A DNA stretch of 45,660 nt, taken from positions 1-45,660 of the forward strand of contig JAHBMJ010002422.1 in assembly GCA_018398765.1 (NCBI GenBank), given 5' to 3'. Both the position numbers and the translations under genes were made by a program. This DNA comes from Chromera velia (Eukaryota; Sar; Chromeraceae). A model generated the notes under the pieces. The model saw nothing but the letters and a program-made list of their open reading frames with translations. It was not told where the DNA came from and ran no database searches. Below, piece by piece: positions 1-45,660 of this stretch; position 1 is the stretch's first letter, and each line of letters begins with the position of its first letter.

Positions 1-1041
1 ATCATGCGTACATGCATTGACAACCAATCAGACTCAGTCAGAGTTTGCTTTCTTCTCTGTGTGAATTGTTGAAGTGAGAGATGGTAGACGGCTTCTTTGA
101 TTCTTTGAAGTGTTGTTCTATAGTCTCTTGACTTTTCCGGAAAACTCCCGCAGGTTATTTCGTAAAAATGTCGACTTTTAGGGTTCGATTTTTCATGTGT
201 TGCTTACTTTATGAGCAGGGGGGAACAAACATAAGCCAGCATTTTAACTGAAGATGTGTTGCTCTCTCTCTCGAAAGTAGCATGATCGCATTGCGTAGAG
301 AGGGATGACCCTTTTGGCCGTGTGTGCGTGTCTTGCTGGTCAGCGTGTCCCCCCCTCGCCTTTCTTGTGAATGTATGTGAGCACCCCAGTTGAATTGTTG
401 GAGACGGCATACTGTTGTTTGTTTACTGTATGCAGGTACCCAAGACTAACTACACCGGACCGTCTTTGGGGGTGCTGGCCCGACGGGTCAAAAGATTGTC
501 TAGGATAGACTGCCCCTCCATAGCCAAATTCAAGGGCAGGGGTATATATATTGCCACTGTTGCATGCAACACTTATTTGCGCGCAACGTGCATGCATATT
601 ACCCATGCATGCAGTGCATGACCTGCATGTTGCACGCGTTGCACGTACGTGGCGCGCCGCGCCGCCGCGGCGCCGCGACATGCATATCAGCCCATGAAGG
701 CATTCCGCGCCGCCGCATCCTTCATGGGACCGCGCGTATCTTTGGGATGCATTCATGATCGAGTGTGGCAGCTAGACGTCGGTGAAGTCTTCCGTCCTTT
801 TGTTTCGTGCAGACATATAAATGCAATGTAGAACCTGTGATGCATCTGCTGCCAGCGTTTGGATGTCTAGCTCAGGTGCCTTCGGACGCAAATTCGGAGC
901 CGAGACAGCCCGTCAGACATGCACCCTTGCGATGCGTACATAGGTGAGAAGTGTTGCAAGAGTTGAAGTAATTGAAGACGTTAACCTCGCTTGATTCGCC
1001 CTTTCCTTCTGCTTGGAGCCCTTTAATCCTTGGCGCGCGTC
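1..1041. other. Upstream region without a supported gene
   Basis: I see no exon chain here that I can support on either strand. Open frames are short and have neither protein-like composition nor matching splice sites. The stretch lies upstream of the leucine-rich-repeat gene and should hold its 5' UTR and promoter. A separate GC-rich palindromic block is listed at 556-745. A distal exon of a neighbouring gene cannot be excluded. Confidence 0.5.
556..745. promoter_or_regulatory. GC-rich palindromic block, possible promoter-proximal region
   Basis: The block holds many TGCATG, GCGCGC and ACGCGT-type self-complementary words and a run of alternating GCC/GCG around 650-680. A perfect 10-bp inverted repeat (CCCATGAAGG at about 691 and CCTTCATGGG near 718) encloses a GC-rich loop. 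It lies 300-490 bp upstream of the chosen start codon of the LRR gene. A promoter or CpG-rich regulatory role is inferred from position and composition only. No transcription-factor site was recognised with confidence. Confidence 0.3.
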
Positions 1042-2849
1042 ATGATGGAAGAGAGTGAGATCAGGAAGGGCGCTGAACTGGGTGCCATAGACTTTTCTGT
1101 AAACCTATCAATGCGACGTGCTTGCCATGTTCATCTGTTGCAGAAAACGATTCGATGGTGGAAGGCCTGCAAGAGAAGAAGACGGACCAGACTCTCTCCC
1201 CAGAGGGCACTCTGAGCTTGCTACTCAAGCACGCAGAGCCGACACATGAGGTCGGTGCTCTTTGGTCGCAACGACATGTTGTTCGTCTCGCAGCTAGGTG
1301 TATTTGACTGACCTTTATACATACATACAGTGTTCTTGTTGTAGCGGGTGCTGTTGCTGTGTTGTTGGCTTGCAGGAGATCTCCCAGTTTTCAAGATTTC
1401 GTGCCTCGTATGGAACAGCCTGGCTGGTCTTGTCTCTCCTCAAGACGGTGAGTGGCACATACATGCTCTCACAGAAGCCTCCTGCTTCTAGTCGCCCCTT
1501 CTGATTAGCTCTGAGTAGACTTACATGCACGCATACATACAGACATGCACATAGACACACATGACAATGTCTTTTGTCTCAAATTTCCTGGTCCCTCAAT
1601 CAAATCCAAAACTCGAAGACAATTCATTGTTGCACTCATGCAACGGAAAATGAATGACTTCGTTGTCCGAAAGAGAGAAAGGAGGAAACGATAGTGATAC
1701 TAACGACCAGATAGTGCATGTTTGACAAGCAATAGCTCCAAGCCAATTTATGACGCTTTGCTGTCATTCATTCTGACTGCTTGGTTATCTTTTTTCTATC
1801 TGCTTGGTTCTTCTTTTACCTTCTCTCCCCGTGTCGCCGTCTTGCAGAAAAAACTGTCTCTTTCTGGGCGGACATGGGATCTCTCTCGTCAGTCACTCAC
1901 CTATTCACATCAATGCATGACTTGCTTCCTTCTTTGTTGAGTGAGACTGGGAGAAAAAAGCAAAGCGGGGGGTGAATGTGTGCTGAGTGAGTGAGTGAGG
2001 GAAGGAATCCTTCCTTCAGGAAAACATTCGCTGGCACACATCCAGTGTTCAGACGGAATGAAAATCCAGGACGTCGTCCAGATCTTCACCGCTTTCTTGT
2101 CCTTTGTGTTCTTGCGTGTTCTCATTCATAAGGAGCGGAGAAAGCAGCCGTTTGAGTTATTTCAAAAATGGAGAAACAAACACGCGAAAAGCGTTGGAGT
2201 TGAACCGATCCATGTTCGTCTTCGTGAGTGGTCTCTCTCTTCTCCCGTCTCCTTTCAGCTTTTTTTTTTTCTGTTCCTTTTTTTCTCTCTTTCAGGTTGC
2301 CAGCTTTCTCCAGGAAAGATTTCCCTCCTCCTCCATTGTCTGCCGGAGGGAATGGAAGAACTCTGTCTCGGTCAGTTGGCGTTCGGCTTTTGTCTTCTTG
2401 CTTGCTGCATGCATGCATACGGTGCCCTCTCTGTCGTTCTGTTTTGCTTCTCTCTGAATGGTCACAGGGGACCTTTTTCCTTCTCTGCTTGCCTGACTGC
2501 CTGCCTGCCTGTCGTGCTCTCAGTAGACTTTTGCGTTTGACGTGTTGCTTTTGTTCTTTCGTGTTTCTCCCGATTGAATGCAGTGTTTTCCTTTTCGCCC
2601 GTCTGCTGCAGTATTGAGAACCTTGCATGATTATTTTGAATTGCTTTGCAGGCCCCGCGGCCGTCAGGGGACATGCGCTCCCGCGCTTCCTCGATTGGGT
2701 TCGAAGAGGAAATGTGAGGGGACTGAAGAGCCTAAATTTCGCTCGTGAGTTTTTGTCTGTCTGTCTATCTGTCTGTCTGCCTGTCTGCCTGGCTGCCTGT
2801 CTGCCTGGGTGCCTGGCTGCCTGGCTGCCTGTCTGTCTGTCTCTCTCTC

Positions 2850-2908
<59 letters not shown>

Positions 2909-5306
2909 TCTTTCTTTCTTTCTTTCTTTCTCTCTCTCTTTCTTTCTCTTTCTCTCTTTCTCTCTCTCTCTCTCTCTTCTTTCTTTCTTTCTTTCTTTCT
3001 TTCTCTCTCTCTTTCTTTCTCTTTCTCTTTCTCTTTCTCTCTCTCTCTCTTCTTTCTTTCTTTCTTTCTTTCTTTCTCTTTCTCTTTCTCTTTCTCTCTC
3101 TCTCTTTATACAGTCAGTCGGACTGCATGCACGATACTGAAAAGAGAAATTCATGGTTTCTGATTGATTTGAAGCGTGCCAGATAGAGATCAGATAGAGA
3201 GGCAATGTCCTTCCAGACCTGTTTGTCGACAGACCCTTTCACTCGGATCCACAAAAGATTCCACTCCATCAACCGTACATAATACCGTGCCAGTCTGAGT
3301 GCAAAAGTTCACATGCGTACTTACCCGGTGACCTCCGAGTCTGATTGTATGTAAAGTCTCGATCGTTCCAAAACTCAATACCAAGCAAAGAAAAAAGCGC
3401 ATCCATCTTTTTTCTTTGCTCGGGCAATCTAACGGATTCCTCTAGTGCTTTTCTGCACTCTTCTCTCCCCACATGTGCAGAAGGGAGCATCGGCTCCGAA
3501 GAGGCAGAGAAGGTCCTTCTGTCCCTCCCCCCATCTCTTGAGAACCTCTCTATCCTTGGTCAGTAAGAAGGGGGGAAGGGAGGGAGGGTGTGGTCAAGAA
3601 CAGGTTTTTACTCAGGGATTTTCCCTTGCTTTGGCTGTCTCCTCCAGGCAACACATGCAACATTCTGGGCTCTTTCCCCGTCCATCAAATGATTCATCCC
3701 CCCCCATGCACGTGTCTCCCTTTGTGCAGACGATTCAGAAGGCAAGGATGTGCTGGTAGCCTTGTCAACAGCCCTGGAGAGCGAAACGTTTCCCCCCCTC
3801 CAGTCTCTCCATCTCCGCACCCTCTCCCCCCCCCCCGGGGGGATTCCCACCCTCTGTTCGGCTTTGATCTCTGCAAAGCCCCAGAAGCTGCGGTGTCTCC
3901 GGATTGAACGGGTAGGGAAGATATCTGATGATGGTGAGTCTGAGAATCTGTTCGAAGTGTTGAAAGCAGACGCCCTTCCTTCTCTTCGGCAGTTACATCT
4001 GAGTGAAGGCAAGAAACAGAGTCATCTCAAGGGCCTCGCTGAGGTGATCTCTCTGGGCAAATTGCAAGGCCTCGAGTCCCTCTCGTTCGGGTTGGCTGTT
4101 CAGATTCCGAATGATGACGAGGAGGGCGTCGTGGCATTTGCCGGGGCCCTTCGAAGATCGTTGGTCCCCTCTTTGCGGGAACTTTTCCTACCGAAACTAG
4201 GGCTCAAACGTGAGGGCACAGAAGCAATCTTGAAGGCCCTCAGTGATCCCGAAAGACCCCCTCTGGAGATTGTGCAGTTGACCGTCAACCGACTGACAGC
4301 GTCTCAGGCAGACGTGATCTGCGGAGGCAAGCTCCCATTCCTAAAATATCTGGAAGTCTTGGTGAGGGATGATTTGTTGTCGACCTTCTTCTCTGCAGTG
4401 CATAAAGCAGAAGCACCCCTTCGATTGTCGGCACTCGATGTGGACTTCAGGATGGCAGGTATGATGTCCCCCTTTTTGCCTGACGAGCAGGTGAAGGGGA
4501 TGGCTGGTCTCCTGCAGGAAGGGAAGCTGTCGTGTCTTCGTTCTTTCGAGTCTTCCATCATGATGATTGAGAGCAAAGCGGTAAAAGCAGAGATGGTCAG
4601 TGCGTTCGGTTGTGCGCACTTGCCAGTTCTGGAGGAGTTGGGTTTTGATGGGGGCATGTTGACGGATGAAGATGTGATGCCTTTAGTCAAGGGGTTGGAG
4701 CAGCGCAACCTTCCTGCCTTGCGGTGTCTCAAAATAGTAGAGGGGGGATTTGGTAGGGAGTGGGTCAGAGAGCTGAGCAGGGTTGCGTGCTTGGGTAGGC
4801 TTCTTCTTTTAGAGAGGTTGATTCTTGACAATACAGCTGCAGGGAGGGGTATGGAGTTCCTTGCAAGGGCTCTGGGAGAGGGAAAACTTCCGAAACTGCG
4901 CTATCTGAGCCTTTACAAATGTCAACTGGAAGACGAAGGGTTGAGGGCGTTTTCTGAAATATTCCAATTCAATGACTTGCCTGAAATGGAAGAGTTGTGG
5001 TTCCATGGTAATTCGAAGATTAGCGAAAAGGGGTTGTCGGCTTTTGGGGGGGGATTGAAGAGCTCGTCTCTTCCTTCTCTGTTGTCTGTTGACTTTGGGG
5101 AACCTTCAGGGGAATGGGAGGGGGAGGCTTTGGCAACAGCTCTGAGCTCCGGTTGCCTTCCCCTTGTGCGTGAATTCCGTCTCATAGGGAAGGAAGAGAG
5201 GCTAAAAGCCTTCAGAGAAAGCGTCCAGGAAGAGAGGAGGTCTGTGTTGAAGCTGATCAGCTTGAGCCTGATCAGCCTGATCGGCCCTGATGATATATGG
5301 GACTGA
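1042..5306 (+). CDS. Leucine-rich-repeat protein, nine exons, 750 residues
   Basis: Exons: 1042-1081, 1144-1250, 1376-1447, 1848-1887, 2053-2223, 2296-2370, 2652-2744, 3481-3558 and 3730-5306 (1,577 bp). Each junction has GT and AG ends and keeps phase; the sum is 2,253 bp, 751 codons including the stop. The N-terminal part (residues 1-75) is hydrophilic. Residues about 90-108 are hydrophobic (VVQIFTAFLSFVFLRVLI), followed by a basic stretch. From about residue 150 the protein is built of ribonuclease-inhibitor-like LRRs, seen as repeated LPSLRELFLP, LPVLEELGF, LPALRCLKI and LPKLRYLSL motifs spaced 27-40 residues apart. Such proteins usually bind other proteins; the partner is unknown. The start is the first in-frame ATG of an exon whose donor (GTGCCA) is weak, so it could be wrong; a second ATG follows immediately. 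Most repeats sit in one long last exon, while the first repeats are split by introns at similar phase-1 positions. Confidence 0.85.
2751..3107 (+). repeat. Long pyrimidine tract (CTGT, CTTT and CT runs) in an LRR-gene intron
   Basis: It fills most of the intron 2745-3480 and begins 7 bases after the exon. It shifts from CTGT/CTGC tetranucleotides to CT and CTTT runs. Several hundred bases on the coding strand are almost purely C and T. Long open frames across it are products of the repeat and are not genes. Confidence 0.95.
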
Positions 5307-5366
5307 TCAATAAGGGGTTAGGCATAGCGGTCCAACTGGGGTCAGGCATACCGGTGAGTAACCGCT

Positions 5367-5397
5367 CTAACTAACTAACTAACTAACTGACTAACTA
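5367..5397. repeat. CTAA/CTGA tetranucleotide run
   Basis: A short tandem run of CTAA with one CTGA variant, about 60 bp after the LRR stop codon. The same CTAA/CTGA type of run recurs at many intron donors in the window. Confidence 0.9.
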
Positions 5398-5572
5398 AGA
5401 TGCCTTTCATGCACCTAGTCATGCATATCTGTTCTGTGACAACTTCTGGCCCCTGGGCGGTGTCCACAGTCACAACTTCAACATAATTGAGTATATATGC
5501 CAGCTCTGGGTTGTCCTCAAAGCCTTGTTAGTGGCTTGGGATCTAGCGTCGCTGGGTCTGGGATTTAACCGT

Positions 5573-5616
5573 CAATCATCATCAATCATCATTATCATTA
5601 TCATCACCATCATCAC
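5573..5616. repeat. ATC-type microsatellite
   Basis: An imperfect run of ATC and ATT triplets about 270 bp downstream of the LRR gene, followed immediately by the AT-rich island. A trinucleotide tail at a composition boundary could mark the end of an old non-LTR retroelement, but no coding remnant is visible. Confidence 0.85.
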
Positions 5617-5634
5617 GTGCAGACAAAATCTATG

Positions 5635-6255
5635 CCAGGTTATCGATACTTTGAATAGATAAAGGCTAAAAAGCTAGATCAAGTCATCAGACTGATATGT
5701 ACAAACTGTTTTTACGGATTTTATCTAACTTTAAAAGCTTAAAAAAAAAAAGTTACTCAAACCAGATAGCAAATATTAGGGTTTATTAGCAAGATGATTA
5801 TAATTCATTGATGATGGTGATATATAAGATGTGAACGCTTCGCAGAAGAGATTCGAGATTAAAATAGGTCACGCTTCTGTACTAATTACTTTTGATTGAC
5901 ATTTTCCTATATTTTTGAACTAGTCTATCGATATCTATTTTTTTGATAGCTCCAAGTTTTCTATTATACAAAAATAAAAAAGGCCTGAAATTGGGCAGGA
6001 ATATATAACAAACTCTTGCTTATATAAGTATTGAGCCTATAAAAATATACACAAAAAATCTATATACCATTAAAACATATAAAAAATATTTCAATTCGTC
6101 ATTATATCTAAGTATATCAAACTTCAAGCTGATTTAAATGCTTATGCGCAACCATAGAAGTATTTTAGTTGTGCATTTTGTATACACGTGTCACGTGATG
6201 ATTTTATTTGTTAACATATTTTCTGGTTTGAGTCAGCAACTAAGTCAAACATTAA
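5635..6255. other. AT-rich island
   Basis: About 620 bp where A and T clearly dominate, with poly-A/T runs and TATATA words, between neighbours close to balanced composition. No open frame of note is found on either strand. It may be an intergenic terminator or matrix-type spacer, a decayed mobile element, or inserted organelle-like DNA; I cannot choose between these. Confidence 0.6.
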
Positions 6256-6700
6256 TCGAAAAGACGCCGGACTAGATTTGCAAACAGTCCACGCAGCCTT
6301 GGGACTAAGTGCTTTCAAAGTAGAAAGAGACCGCAAAGTGAGCCAAGGAATTGAGTGGTTGATTTTTTAAAGTAGCTTTACGACAAAGGGGAGAGAGAGC
6401 TCTTCTCACTACGCGTGACGTGTTTGTCTTGCATTCTTCCCCGATTCTCTGCCTAGTTCTCTGCATGGGCAAATCAATTTAAAAAATTGATTGCATGCAG
6501 GTCTTTAAAGCATCAAGGATTTAAAATCGAAACCTTCTTGCCCCAAGACATGGATGAATCGCAGCGACGACGAATTCTCTTCCCACTGCACCCACTCTAC
6601 GCCCCCTTTCCATTGTACCCACTCTACCCCCATCTATCTGAAAATTATCAGTGATAATCTGAAGTCTGCCTTTTTGATCTTGTCACCATGCAGGCCTCTC

Positions 6701-6702
<2 letters not shown>

Positions 6703-6733
<31 letters not shown>
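6703..6733. repeat. CT dinucleotide run
   Basis: A nearly perfect CT run, on the plus strand. This orientation matches the CT-rich sense strand of the LRR gene and is opposite to the repeats within the minus-strand gene. Confidence 0.95.
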
Positions 6734-6736
<3 letters not shown>

Positions 6737-6906
6737 CGGCCCCCCCCTCCCTGCTTCTTTCCTTCCTTCGTTTTTTCCTCCCACCAGTACAGATAGTATC
6801 TCCGAAACTAACAGACAGGCAGACAGAGGGAAGACGAGGGAGAAAAAATCACCGTCTCCTCCCATCACTCGTCAGTCGTCGTCATCCCCCAGCATCAGCG
6901 TCACCT

Positions 6907-6930
6907 GCACACACACACACACAGAGAGAG

Positions 6931-6989
<59 letters not shown>
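6907..6989. repeat. CA then GA dinucleotide runs
   Basis: Alternating blocks of CA and GA repeats on the plus strand, so TG and CT on the sense strand of the giant gene. This is the orientation of every other such array inside that gene. Confidence 0.95.
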
Positions 6990-6990
<1 letters not shown>

Positions 6991-7513
6991 GAGGGAAGCA
7001 TGTGAAACGCGGCTGAAGCGTATGCAATATAATGGCTCTCTTTCTTTCTTTCTTCCTCCTGAAGCAACAGTCCTCCCTGAACGTCTCCACTCAACGTGTG
7101 GAGGGAGGGAGGGAGGGAGGGAAGAGGGCGTCAGTAAGTCCACGTGGAGGGAATAAATAAATAAACAACGTGCTGGAATGGATTCTCTTCACAAGTCAAT
7201 TACTTGAGGAGAAACCTGGTTGGAAATCTTGCATGGCCCACAAGCGATCGATGTGTTGGTCCCTCCCCCTTCTCTCAGCTGTCTCACGCTTACGTCGATC
7301 TTTTCATTCAACCTCTCAAGTACTCCCTCTGTCATTTTTTCCATGTCTGATGGTTGGTTTTAATCACTCTCCTTTTGATTCTTTCCTGTCTCTCCTTCCT
7401 TCCTTCCTTACTGACTGGCTGCTTCTCCAACTGAATCAGCAATTACTCTCCCACTCCGTCTATTTCTCACCCACCACCCATGCACCCCCAGAAAGGCCTG
7501 CCCACCCTCTCAC

Positions 7514-45660
<38,147 letters not shown>

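Larger units (their letters stand above)
5307..7513. other. Spacer between convergent genes, including the unresolved 3' end of the giant gene
   Basis: It begins after the LRR stop codon. It contains a CTAA tetranucleotide run, an ATC-type microsatellite, an AT-rich island and CT, CA and GA runs. No exon chain continues the LRR gene. The last exon of the minus-strand gene that I can join ends at 7514 in phase 0, so its terminal exon, stop and 3' UTR should lie in about 6900-7500. Candidate continuations there (for example near 7287-7325, ending at a GTAAGC donor) did not fit the phase. Confidence 0.5.

Noticed and set aside
816-822. TATAAAT as a TATA box for the LRR gene
   Set aside because: A single AT word about 220 bp before the start codon, with no other promoter evidence.
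2627-3163. Long open frames on both strands rich in Ser/Leu/Phe or Arg/Glu/Lys
   Set aside because: They read through the CT/CTTT tract in an LRR-gene intron; all frames are open because of the repeat.

Overview
The window looks like nuclear DNA of an intron-rich protist, most likely a photosynthetic alveolate of the chromerid type (Chromera-like). The reasons are very short exons (about 35-380 bp, mostly 50-120), introns of about 100-900 bp full of microsatellites, TGCAG-type acceptors, and a huge surface protein that joins CCP/sushi, EGF, HYR and cysteine-rich modules to a multi-pass membrane region. The organism is an inference; no rRNA or other marker gene is present.

Layout. (1) 1-1041: no supported gene; upstream of the first gene, with a GC-rich, palindrome-rich block. 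(2) 1042-5306, plus strand: a complete nine-exon gene for a 750-residue leucine-rich-repeat protein. Every junction keeps frame and the joined length is divisible by three. (3) 5307 to about 7500: spacer between two convergent genes, with a strongly AT-rich island and microsatellites. (4) About 7500 to beyond 45660, minus strand: one giant gene entering from the right edge. I joined 85 exons by checking splice sites and reading phase; they carry about 8.4 kb of coding sequence, about 2,800 codons. Read in sense order it encodes nine complete CCP/sushi modules plus half of another, a calcium-binding-type EGF module, two HYR modules, a cysteine-rich GCC/ephrin-like stalk, a polytopic membrane region with basic cytoplasmic linkers, and a very long, mostly disordered tail rich in Ser, acidic residues and RRxS motifs. 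The start codon lies outside the window and the 3' end is unresolved near 7-7.5 kb. An 85-base assembly gap lies in one intron.

The most unusual content is a family of small palindromic insertions (core TTTCATACAGAATTCTGTATGAAA or variants, given in full only as positions below) in the introns of the giant gene. Eleven loci are flanked by direct duplications of 17 to about 57 bp. In eight of the eleven the duplicated stretch spans an exon-intron junction, so part of the exon and its splice site is copied into the intron while the intact exon copy remains. Two further junction-spanning duplications lack the palindrome. This looks like an introner-related or hairpin-driven process that extends introns. 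Other notable signals are a donor consensus with C at +3 (GTCRGT, GTCCGT), GTCA runs at donors, introns at conserved positions inside the CCP repeats, microsatellites all in one orientation, and a 23-bp minisatellite abutting an acceptor.
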